This document shows positions 1 to 12,500 of a DNA stretch of 12,500 nt, piece after piece (position 1 is the stretch's first letter; each line of letters begins with the position of its first letter). Source of the stretch: Salpingoeca rosetta (taxonomy: Eukaryota > Opisthokonta > Choanoflagellata > Craspedida > Salpingoecidae); NCBI RefSeq assembly GCF_000188695.1, contig NW_004754899.1, positions 692,143 to 704,642 of the forward strand. The letters run 5' to 3'. Below the pieces are notes generated by a model. The model saw only the letters and a program-made list of their open reading frames with translations. It had not been told where the DNA came from and ran no database searches. Position numbers and translations under genes: made by a program.

Positions 1-154
1 GCGTTTGTGTGTGTATGCGTTTGTGTGTGTATGTGTGTGTGTGTGTGTGTGAGTCCGTCTGTGTTTGTGTACCTGTGTGTTGCGCTTGGCTTTGATGATT
101 GAGGTTGTGCAAACAGCGTCACTGACTTGTTGACCCGCCTCGCCAACTGCTCAG
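1..154 (+). other. 3' part of an intron of the left-edge gene, GT-repeat rich
   Basis: Positions 1-60 are an imperfect (GT)n tract. Unique sequence follows and ends in a CTCAG acceptor at 150-154. No coding exon is visible here. I read it as the end of an intron of the plus-strand gene whose next exon starts at 155. Confidence 0.5.
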
Positions 155-934
155 GTTTCTGTGGCAACGTCAACATCAACATCAACACCATCAACGTCAA
201 CAACAGCATCAACATCGACATCAACATCAACGTCAGCACCATCAACAATATCGTCGTCATCGTTGTCGTCACCAGAGTCGATGAAGGCGGCCATCAGCGC
301 CGCCCTCAGCAGCAACACGGTGCGTGCGTACCCATGGTGGCTGCGTTTGATGCGGCTGATGGGTTTGACGGGTGGGCTGTGAATGTTGTTGCGTCGTGGA
401 CAAGGTTGCGGCTGTTGGTGTTGCATGTTGCATGTTGCATGTGTCTCCTTGTCTCTGATTCCACGACACAAACACACACACACACATACGCATAGTGACT
501 TATGTTTGTTTCGCATTCACCCATGGTTCACACGTCTGTACACACTGCGCTCTCCCTCCTGGTTGTGCGTGTATGTGTGTATGTGTGCAGGATGACGCTA
601 GCATTATTCCCATGCTCCTCTCCCTTCCACAACTCGACTGCACGTGAGCCCATGGATACGAACGGACAGCCTGTGTGTGCACTGCCTGACTGTACATCAT
701 GATGTCGTTCACACTCACATACACACACACATACACTCACACACACATGTGCACACACACATGTGCACACACACACACACGCACACACACACACATACAC
801 ACAAACACACGCACACACACAGGCGGAAGCAGCGGCTGATGCTGGCGCTGGAGTTGAGCGACAAAGCGCGCAGTCTGGCACGTGACGGCGTAGCAGACGC
901 CATTGAGCAGATGATCCAAGATGAGGTCATCTGA
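155..934 (+). CDS. Unrecognised protein, C-terminal part (5' end outside window)
   Basis: Three exons are supported: 155-319, 591-643 and 823-934, with TGA at 932-934. Donors are ACG|GTGCGT and CAC|GTGAGC; acceptors are GTGCAG and CACACAG. Junction phases agree (0, then 2) and give about 109 residues. The first exon encodes a long Ser/Thr run from TCA-ACA hexamer repeats, followed by a predicted helix containing ESMKAAISAALSSN. The last exon is helical and acidic (KQRLMLALELSDKARSLA, ending in DEVI). No catalytic motif is visible and I do not recognise the family. The gene extends left of the window, so no start is assigned. It is convergent with the minus-strand gene ending at 1270. The exon structure is seen directly; the function is unknown. 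Confidence 0.6.
320..590 (+). other. Intron with short GTTGCAT triplication and CA/GT tracts
   Basis: This intron lies between exons 155-319 and 591-643. It carries three near-tandem GTTGCAT units at about 419-438, a (CA)n stretch at about 469-488 and a GT-rich tract ending in GTGCAG at 590. Long plus- and minus-strand reading frames across it are repeat shadows. Confidence 0.5.
718..821. repeat. Imperfect (CA)n tract up to a 3' splice site
   Basis: An interrupted (CA)n array, with CACATGTG and CACGCA variants, fills the last 100 bases of the intron 644-822. It runs directly into the acceptor CACACAG before exon 823. Confidence 0.9.
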
Positions 935-1108
935 CCACGTTCACACACACACACACACACACACACCTACGCACACAAGCGCGCGTAACTGCTGTGCCAT
1001 GTGTTGTTGGCATTCGTTTAATGGCACTTTTTGTGGCATAGTGCGATGATGGCAAAATATAACGCGGGGCAATGAAACGGGAATGGTTGTCTTGTGCATT
1101 GCAACGCA

Positions 1109-1135
1109 GTGTCTCAATGTGACAATTTGAGACAC
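1109..1135. repeat. 9-bp inverted repeat between convergent genes
   Basis: GTGTCTCAA at 1109-1117 is the exact reverse complement of TTGAGACAC at 1127-1135, with a 9-nt loop. It would form a hairpin in the 3' region of either convergent transcript. It lacks the histone 3' stem-loop sequence. Confidence 0.5.
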
Positions 1136-1164
1136 ACAAGGAGTCCGATAGGGCGACTGCAGGT

Positions 1165-1166
1165 CA

Positions 1167-1255
<89 letters not shown>

Positions 1256-1262
1256 ACACACA
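1165..1262. repeat. Long (CA)n microsatellite
   Basis: This is an almost perfect (CA)n tract, with one T interruption near 1251. It lies 7-8 bases beyond the stop codon of the minus-strand gene, so it reads (GU)n in that transcript. Confidence 0.95.
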
Positions 1263-1269
1263 AATGGCG

Positions 1270-1929
1270 TCACTCCTGGGCCACCTCGTCCTCGTCCTCG
1301 TTGATGGAGAGCATGTTCGGTGCAAACTGCGGCTTCTTCGCCTTGCGCCTCATGGCCCTCAGCACCTGCGACCGTGGCAACCCTTGTGGCTGCTGCTGAC
1401 CTCGCTGGCCTTGCTGGTATCCTGGCGCTGTTGATGGCACCGCGGTGTCGCATCCGCGGCTGGCGGGGGTGTTGGGCGGTGCGCAGACGCCCTCGTCCTC
1501 CTTGCAGGCGACGGTGCCGCCCATGTTGCTGTTCAGCTCGGCAAGCTTGCGCTCCAGCGTGCCTGGAAACGGGCTCGGCTTGCGCTGGAGCTTTGGCATG
1601 CGCTTCGTCACAACCGGCGCTGATGGAAACGAGTTCTCCGCCTCTTCTGCCATGATGGCTGCCTCCTCGGCGTCGTAGCTGCTGGTGCTGGTGCTGGTGC
1701 TGGTGCTGCTGCCAATGCTGCTGCTACTGGTGGTGTGGCTGTTGCGAGGCTCGCGCGTGTTGTCATTGCGCACGGCAGCTGGGCATGTGTTGCGGCGAAG
1801 GCTTGAGGCGCGCAGCGGCGAGCATGGAGAGCCATGGGAACCACGAGATGCAGCCACCGCTGTCGGCGCCTTCTGCCGTGGGCTGGCGCTTGACATGACG
1901 ACTCCGCCAGGGCGATTGGATGACAGCAT
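1270..1929 (-). CDS. Unrecognised disordered Ser/Thr-rich protein
   Basis: A single coding exon of 219 codons runs from ATG at 1929-1927 to TGA at 1272-1270. The N-terminal half is Ser, Arg and Pro rich. A Ser/Thr alternating run (SIGSSTSTSTSTSS) is followed by an acidic helix-prone patch (DAEEAAIMAEEAENS). A basic segment (KRMPKLQRKPSPFPGTLERK) follows, then a Gln-rich stretch, and the protein ends with RRKAKKPQFAPNML and an acidic tail. Codon use is GC3-rich and matches the INO80 exons. The frame is open upstream of 1929 only as far as an acceptor at 1952, and the matching upstream exon carries TGA in the required frame. The ATG at 1929 is therefore the best start; ATG at 1896 is an alternative. 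No enzyme motif is visible. It is probably a disordered regulatory or scaffold protein, but I cannot name it. Confidence 0.55.
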   Translation of the reverse strand: MLSSNRPGGVVMSSASPRQKAPTAVAASRGSHGSPCSPLRASSLRRNTCPAAVRNDNTREPRNSHTTSSSSIGSSTSTSTSTSSYDAEEAAIMAEEAENSFPSAPVVTKRMPKLQRKPSPFPGTLERKLAELNSNMGGTVACKEDEGVCAPPNTPASRGCDTAVPSTAPGYQQGQRGQQQPQGLPRSQVLRAMRRKAKKPQFAPNMLSINEDEDEVAQE

Positions 1930-1951
1930 GCCGCTGTTGTTTTGTTGTCGT

Positions 1952-1997
1952 CTGGAATGAAAGCACACGTGAGGCCTTGGAGTGCCTGCCTACTCAC
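1952..1997 (-). other. 46-nt intron in the 5' leader
   Basis: On the minus strand a strong donor GAA|GTGAGT (exon ends 1998) and acceptor TTCATTCCAG|ACG (exon resumes 1951) bound a 46-nt intron. Upstream of it the required frame contains TGA at 2017-2015, so the upstream exon should be untranslated. Confidence 0.5.
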
Positions 1998-2672
1998 TTC
2001 TCTGTCGACAAGAATCACAGCTGCGGCGGAGCAGAGTGGTGCGTGTATGAGGATGGTGCTTTTGTTCTTGTGCGCTGTGCTTGCTGTGCTTGCTGCGCTT
2101 GCTTGGTTGGCGAGGAAAATGGAGGCTGCCAAAGAGAAACTCGCGTTGGCTGGTTGGTTTGTTGTCGTTTCAGGTGTTGGGCGATGCCATTGAACGTAGG
2201 CTGTCCTTTGTGCTTGCTCCCAGCAAGCAAAACCCCGGAATGCATCCTGTCTCGTGGTCACCAACACAACACTCCAGCACAACACAACACATCTCAGCAC
2301 CAGCACCAGCGTTCACCAGCATCGATTGCTGACCATAATCTGGCAGACTCAACCACGGTTGTAGAGAATTGGTAAATATCTTGCTCTGAAATTCTCACCA
2401 CACCCTGGCGCTGCGAACCACTTGAAACAAAAGCAAGGGTTGCTAGCACCCTTAAAACAACCACAGCAGCTACAGACCCAGCACACGCAAGCTACCACCC
2501 TTACAAACACAGTTACAAGCCCAGCACACGCAAGCCAGCATCTGCACACCCACACTTGCACACCCGGTCACATTCCTACACGCATAGATCCACTCACACA
2601 CACGCAGACATCAGCAAGTCCACACACACACAGACACAGACACACACACACACACACACGTGCGCGCGCGAT
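1998..2672. other. Divergent promoter region, no clear gene
   Basis: This region lies between the minus-strand gene at 1929 and the plus-strand start at 2673. It should hold the 5' leader and promoters of both. I see no TATA box. ATTGG at about 2366-2370 is a CCAAT element on the minus strand, but a five-base match is weak. A 16-bp direct repeat (CCCAGCACACGCAAGC) occurs at 2477-2492 and 2520-2535. CA-rich sequence fills 2540-2660. Reading frames here are Thr/His- or Gln-rich repeat artefacts. Confidence 0.45.
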
Positions 2673-3035
2673 ATGCTGGCGTCAGCAAGAACGCATGTGG
2701 TTGTATCAAGAGAACAGTTGGAGTTCTTGCAGGAGGCGGGGAAAAGGCATGCGCCATGCCAGCACTTCTCGTACCTGATCAAGACGCTGGATACCTTTGA
2801 GACGCGCGCAAAGGACATTGATTCACACCAGTTTGCACATGTGGCTGCGTGGCACGATGCCATTGAGCTGTTTCGGCGGCTGCTCGCCCTCCTCACAGAG
2901 GTAGCGCAGTCCAAGCAGTTCCACACCCATGAAAAGCGCGCCTTCCTCTGGTTTTGCTTCAACAGCCACCGCTTCATCCCAGATGCCTCCCTCAGACGTG
3001 CGTTCGCCCCTGGCATTGTGATCATGATGGCTTGA
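2673..3035 (+). CDS. Unrecognised small helical protein
   Basis: This is an open frame of 120 codons plus stop, from ATG at 2673-2675 to TGA at 3033-3035. Third positions are GC-rich and the composition is balanced, which supports coding. The product is mostly predicted helix: REQLEFLQEAGKRHAPCQHF, then a segment containing YLIKTLDTFETRAKDI, then WHDAIELFRRLLALLTEVAQ, then a Phe/Trp-rich stretch (KRAFLWFCFNSHRF). No signal peptide, membrane segment or known motif is visible. The 5' side is a CA-rich tract with no acceptor close to the ATG, so I take 2673 as the start. The 3' end is uncertain: a donor-like GAC|GTGCGT at 2998 could splice into the strong acceptor at 3256. It might therefore be the first exon of a longer gene. 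I do not recognise a family. Confidence 0.5.
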   Translation: MLASARTHVVVSREQLEFLQEAGKRHAPCQHFSYLIKTLDTFETRAKDIDSHQFAHVAAWHDAIELFRRLLALLTEVAQSKQFHTHEKRAFLWFCFNSHRFIPDASLRRAFAPGIVIMMA

Positions 3036-3256
3036 TGGTGATGTGTGTGTGTGTGTGATTGTGGCGTACTTGTGTGCAGTGTGTGTTTGTGTTTGTGCAA
3101 GGGGTGCTTGTGATTTGTTTGCAGTGTGTTCTCGTTTGTGCGCTTGTGCTTGTGAGTTGTGTGCAGTGTGTGCTTATGTTTGTGCACGTGTGCTTGCTGC
3201 CCGCACTGAATAGGCCTTGACCCCTCTTCCCTGTTGACAACACGTCTTCTGTTCAG
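3036..3256 (+). other. GT-rich gap, probable intron or 3' region
   Basis: The region begins with (GT)n at about 3041-3057 and continues with GTGTGCAGTGTGTG-like units. It ends with a C/T-rich tract and a strong acceptor TTCTGTTCAG at 3247-3256. The 5' GT to 3' CT gradient is the one seen in confirmed introns of this window. It may therefore be an intron that joins the genes on either side. Confidence 0.45.
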
Positions 3257-3575
3257 CTCACGTGTGCGCATTGGTGCTACGATAGATGCTGTGGGTATCA
3301 CAGCTGACACAGATTTTGCTCAAAGTATCGGGACCTTCAGGCATGTCGGCGACTCGACAACACGGCTGGTAGTTCCCACCGACAACACAGTCTCATCATC
3401 GTCATCATCATCATTGCCATGGAGCCGCACGTTCGCCACAACCACAACAGCAACAACAGCAGCAGCAGCAGCAACAACGACGACAAGAAAACCAGCAACT
3501 AACACAGCTGCTCGAGGGAGCCGCAGAACACGAGGTCATGCATCGCCCAGGAAAGGTGGTGAGCTAGAAGTTGCG
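3257..3575 (+). other. Upstream exon segment of the next gene, frame uncertain
   Basis: The acceptor at 3256 begins a stretch open in the downstream gene's frame all the way to 4031, but with no ATG before 3576. That frame reads a plausible segment (RIGATIDAVGITADTDFAQS) and then Ser and Thr/Ala runs. A second frame, open 3373-3564, reads a Gln run followed by ENQQLTQLLEGAAEHEVM with a more codon-like third position. Either a further intron joins the two frames or part of this is untranslated leader. Confidence 0.4.
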
Positions 3576-4155
3576 ATGGCAACCAACGGTGATAATGGCG
3601 GTCAGGGTGTGAGCGTAGTCGCTGACGATGATGACACGAAGCACAACACATCAAAGACGATGTTGGAGCGCTTCAACCTCGACTCGCCATCGGCAGCAAA
3701 GGAGGAGGGAAGCTCAGGGGCGCGTTCGTCATCGGCGCAGCTGAGGCGGCAGCGCATGATCGATCAGCTCAAGGCAGAGCCGGCCTTCCAGCAGCGACAA
3801 CACCAGCAGCAGCATCGGAAACTGGAGCGACGCAGCACAGAGCTCATGCTCACGGAGAGCATCGCATATCGGGCGTCCCTTGAACGGCTTCGCCGCAGCG
3901 TCAAGAATGCACCGACAGTGCAGCCGCTCGACGGGCACGGTGGTGGTGGTGGTGGTGGAGATGGAGTGAATGGGTGGTGGCCACGTGGTGGCGACTTGGC
4001 CAGCGGTCTTCAGGTCACCTGGCTGCAACCGGTGAGCATATCGTGTGTGTGTGTGTGTGTGTGCGCGTGTGCGCGTGTGTATATGTGTACGTGCGTGTGT
4101 GTGTGAGTGTGTGTGTGAGTTTGTATGTGTTTGTGTTTGTGTGTGTGTGTTTGTT

Positions 4156-4188
<33 letters not shown>

Positions 4189-4802
4189 TTGTATGTGTGT
4201 GTGTGTGCGTGTGAGTGTGCCCTGTGCAGTGTGCCATGTCCGCCATTGTGTGCTGCACTGAGTGTGTGTTCACTTGTCACGGTTCATGTGTTATTGTGCT
4301 TGCTGTGAATGCTTCAACGGCCCCGTGTGTGCTCAGCCGCACAGTTGCCAGTGGCAGTTGTTAACATCACGCTTGCATCAACACCCCCCTCTGAAATCCT
4401 TGTCCTGCACTCTGCCACCATGTTTGTTTCCAGCAAATCAACGCGCAGTGGGACGAGTACTTTCGCGAGCGACAACAGGTGGGCTGGTGGGGATATGATT
4501 TGCTGCTTCCCCTTTTGTGTGTTGTTGTGTGCTTGCTGTTGTGAGCGCTGCTGTGGTGTGGGATTGGGAGGTAAGGGGGGCATGGTGTTCTGTTAGTCTG
4601 TTGGGGTCCTGGGGTCACACGACACATGCGCTCATCTTCTCCTGCATTTACATACCACGACGTAATGAATGGCAACTCACCTCAGCACCTCACCTCACCG
4701 CTTCACCTCAACGCTCCACCGATTGCGACGACGAAGGAGTTGCTGCGAGATGGGCTGGCGAGCCGGGAAGCAACAAGAACCATCACGATGGACGATGGAT
4801 AG
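3576..4802 (+). CDS. Unrecognised three-exon protein, 5' end uncertain
   Basis: The exons are 3576 (or further upstream)-4031, 4434-4478 and 4686-4802, with TAG at 4800-4802. Donors CCG|GTGAGC and CAG|GTGGGC and acceptors GTTTCCAG and CACCTCAG are all phase 0. From ATG 3576 the product is 205 residues. Visible parts, in order, are an acidic patch (VVADDDDTK), LERFNLDSP, and a basic and Gln-rich helical region ([19 protein letters not shown]). A long helix with [20 protein letters not shown] follows, then a poly-Gly run from GGT repeats, a 15-residue exon ([15 protein letters not shown]) and a tail with [19 protein letters not shown]. No catalytic motif is seen. A poly(A) signal follows at 4899. 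I infer a coiled-coil or scaffold role only weakly. The in-frame ATG at 3576 is the first available, but the open frame continues to 3257. Confidence 0.55.
4042..4219. repeat. Imperfect (GT)n tract
   Basis: About 178 bases of interrupted (GT)n begin ten bases after the donor at 4032, inside the intron 4032-4433. Variants include GCGT, TTGT and ATGT. Confidence 0.9.
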
Positions 4803-5303
4803 ATGGATGAAGATTGCAAGACGGGAAGTGGACTGGAGGAGCACATGACGCGATCAATCTGATCAATGAACACGTCCAGACGTCCATGGAATCTATGGAA
4901 TAAAACGAGGTTCTGAGAGCTGAGAAGAAGGGACGCGAGAGCGAGACGAGGAGAGGCACAGGAAGGAAGCGAGGAAGCTAGCAGGCGAGGAAGCGACTGT
5001 GAGGAACTGGAAGCGAGAAGGAGGAGGACAAGAAGAAAGAGAAGAAGGAGTGCACACACACACGCACACGCAAAGCAGCTGCTTCAGCTTTTTTCTTCTT
5101 CGTTCTTCGTTTTTTTTTTCTCTCTCTCTTGCTGCTTCTTGCTGCTGACACCACGCACGCTCGGATACACAACCAAGGCACCGACCGCACCAACCACATA
5201 CAGAGCACAACCACACGATACCACCAAGCGGCTCAGCTGTCTCTCTCTCTCTTCCTTCCTGCTTCCACAATTCCTCCTACACACGTACATCCCCTCCGTT
5301 GAG
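4803..5303. other. 3' UTR, intergenic and 5' leader of the chalcone-isomerase-like gene
   Basis: The first hundred bases are 3' UTR with AATAAA at 4899. Positions about 4911-5051 are strongly purine-rich on the plus strand (GA/AAG units). A short CA tract follows at 5052-5069. The region about 5083-5145 is strongly pyrimidine-rich, with a T10 run and (CT)n. No TATA box is visible. The pyrimidine-rich part probably lies in or near the 5' leader. Confidence 0.5.
4899..4904 (+). promoter_or_regulatory. Poly(A) signal AATAAA
   Basis: The canonical hexamer lies 97 bases after the TAG at 4800-4802, in the correct strand and position to end the three-exon plus-strand gene. Confidence 0.7.
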
Positions 5304-6292
5304 ATGGCGTTTGCACGGTTGTTTGCACGTGCGGCAGCAACGGTTGCTGGTGCAGGTGTTGCGGCTGCCGCAGTTGCCACGTCTGCCGCGTCGCCGTCTG
5401 CAAGTCTGATGCGCGTGCCTGCGCATGCGGCATGTGAGCCCATCCACGAGCCGCTCAACCCAAACAGCACCAGCGTCAACCCAGATGACGAGCAAGTCGT
5501 TGACAGGGACTCTGGCAAGTCCTTTCTTCGACACATTAGCATGTTCAGTGGCGTGCCTGGTGCTCTCATTGGTGCTGCGTGCAGGTGCGTATGTGTTGTG
5601 TTGTGTGCGTATGTGCTGTGTTGCGTGCAGGTGCGTATGTGTTGTGTTGTGTGCATGTGTTGTGTTGTGTGCGTATGTGTTGTGTTGTGTGCATGTGTGT
5701 GCCCTGAACCCTGCTCCTACCGCCTTCTCCCTTGAACCAGCTCTCACTCACTCACTCACACACACACACACACTCTCTCTCTCTCTCACACACACACAAT
5801 TGCAGGCGCCGCTTTGGGCTCATCTCCGTGTATGGCGTTGGGTTGTATGTGGCGGAGAGCGAGGCAACCAGCTTGAATGCCCCAACAGACATCCTCAAGG
5901 GCACGGTCGAGGCGGAGCTGCAGCTCAAGTTCTGCCGCACCGTGGAGCGGGAGACCATCACTGCCAGCATCCGCGAGTCCATGGAGCCCCGCATGCCCGA
6001 CAACCAGAAGGGCGCACTCGACGGCTTCATTGACGCGCTGCACGACTTCCTGGACGGTCCCGCATATGACGGCATGCTGCTCGGGTTCCACTGGGATGGC
6101 AGCGTGCTGACCACGTACGCAGAGGGCGAGCGTCACGAGCACCACGCGGAGATGGGCATCAAGAGCGAAGCCATTCCGCGCGCCCTCTTTGCCGTCTACC
6201 TCGACGAAGACGCCGTTGTTCCGCCAGAGAAGTTTGTTGAGGGCCTCGATCAGCTCAAACAGGCCAACGCGCCCCCGCAGGACCAGGAGTAG
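5304..6292 (+). CDS. Chalcone-isomerase-fold protein, mitochondrial Aim18/Aim46-like
   Basis: The two exons, 5304-5584 and 5806-6292 (TAG), are joined in phase 2 (AG|GTGCGT to TTGCAG|G) and give 255 residues. The N-terminus (MAFARLFARAAATVAGAGV) is Arg- and Ala-rich without acids, as in mitochondrial presequences, and is followed by a hydrophobic Ala/Val stretch. From about residue 84 the chalcone-isomerase-like fold is visible: SGVPGALIGAACRRRFGL, then SVYGVGLYVAESEA (about 101-114). Further on come a LLGFHWDG strand and a C-terminal LFAVYLDEDAVVPPEKFVEG helix-strand region. Plant chalcone isomerases make flavanones. Non-plant members of this fold, including yeast Aim18 and Aim46, are mitochondrial and are not flavonoid enzymes. 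I cannot confirm plant catalytic residues, so I infer a non-flavonoid mitochondrial role. The start is the first in-frame ATG, preceded by a pyrimidine-rich leader. The gene is convergent with INO80. Confidence 0.82.
5576..5697 (+). repeat. Minisatellite that duplicates the 5' splice site
   Basis: A 33-bp segment spanning the exon 1 donor (5576-5608) recurs exactly at 5622-5654, a 46-bp period. Shorter copies of the GTATGTGTTGTGTTGTGTGC unit continue to about 5697. The second copy contains an identical GTGCAG|GTGCGT decoy donor after 5630. Confidence 0.85.
5751..5799. repeat. (CA)n(CT)n(CA)n tract before a 3' splice site
   Basis: CACTCACTCACACACA, then (CT)n, then CACACACA fills the acceptor side of the chalcone-isomerase-like gene intron, ending with AATTGCAG at 5798-5805. 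Confidence 0.9.
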
Positions 6293-12355
<6,063 letters not shown>

Positions 12356-12500
12356 CTGGTGGCAGTAATAAAAGTTGGGGGGGGGGTAACGTGAGGGTGG
12401 CAGGAGTGAAAACACGGAAAAGACTTTGGCATGCACTCACTCGTGCGTGCAGGAACAAACACACACGCACGCACACACACACGCACACACACACACACAC
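12356..12500 (-). other. INO80 intron running off the right edge
   Basis: Upstream of exon 12355-12228 the minus strand shows a C10 run (12386-12377 on the minus strand) and a pyrimidine-rich acceptor ending CACCAG. A donor-like GTGAGT is at about 12440. The far right is (CA)n. No preceding exon can be assigned with confidence, although sequence right of about 12440 might be a small exon. Confidence 0.5.

Larger units (their letters stand above)
935..1269. other. Convergent 3' intergenic region
   Basis: This region separates the TGA of the plus-strand gene (934) and the TGA of the minus-strand gene (1272-1270). It holds a short (CA)n tract at about 941-966, a small hairpin at 1109-1135 and a long (CA)n array at 1165-1262. 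No AATAAA is seen on either strand; an AATATA-like stretch at about 1054 is a weak poly(A) candidate for the plus-strand gene. Confidence 0.5.

Noticed and set aside
941..1453. Open frames coding Thr-His, Cys-Val or His-Thr runs across (CA)n tracts (here and at many other places)
   Set aside because: Long (CA)n and (GT)n arrays are stop-free in several frames. These frames have no coding composition and cross introns or gaps.
1608..2306. 232-codon minus-strand open frame upstream of the disordered protein
   Set aside because: It overlaps the GC3-rich 1270-1929 frame in another phase and crosses a well-formed 46-nt intron. Its composition is Ala/Gln shadow sequence.
5425..6033. 202-codon plus-strand open frame overlapping the chalcone-isomerase-like gene
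   Set aside because: It is the wrong frame in both exons and reads through the GT/CA intron. The phase-2 splice gives the recognisable fold instead.

Overview
This is eukaryotic nuclear DNA. Short GT-AG introns interrupt GC-rich coding sequence, there is an AATAAA poly(A) signal, and (CA)n/(GT)n repeats fill nearly every intron and intergenic gap. The one gene identified with certainty is the INO80 chromatin-remodelling ATPase, and its sequence looks like an opisthokont ortholog. Gene density, intron density and composition fit a unicellular opisthokont such as a choanoflagellate. That placement is an inference; no organellar, rRNA or tRNA marker is present to fix it.

Layout, left to right. 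(1) Plus strand, 155-934: the last three exons of an unrecognised gene that enters from the left edge. (2) Minus strand, 1270-1929: a disordered Ser/Thr-rich protein with a small intron in its 5' leader, convergent with gene 1. (3) Plus strand, 2673-3035: a small helical unrecognised protein, divergent from gene 2. (4) Plus strand, about 3257/3576-4802: a three-exon unrecognised protein followed by AATAAA at 4899. Its 5' end is ambiguous. (5) Plus strand, 5304-6292: a two-exon chalcone-isomerase-fold protein of the mitochondrial Aim18/Aim46-like type. (6) Minus strand, 7086-12355 and beyond the right edge: eleven exons of INO80 covering the complete split SNF2 ATPase core, the large INO80-type insertion and a basic RG-rich tail.

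The joined INO80 exons give 3204 nt, exactly 1068 codons, with all ten junction phases agreeing. This is strong internal support for the model. The genes do not form an operon or an obvious pathway; this is a compact ordinary eukaryotic locus.

The most notable structure is in the non-coding parts. Introns are compositionally polar: G/T-rich next to the donor and C/T- or CA-rich next to the acceptor. Runs of 10-12 C sit in acceptor tracts. A 74-bp direct duplication straddles the INO80 C-terminus, and a duplicated 5' splice site lies in the chalcone-isomerase-like gene. I found no evidence of a new defence, mobile or biosynthetic system.
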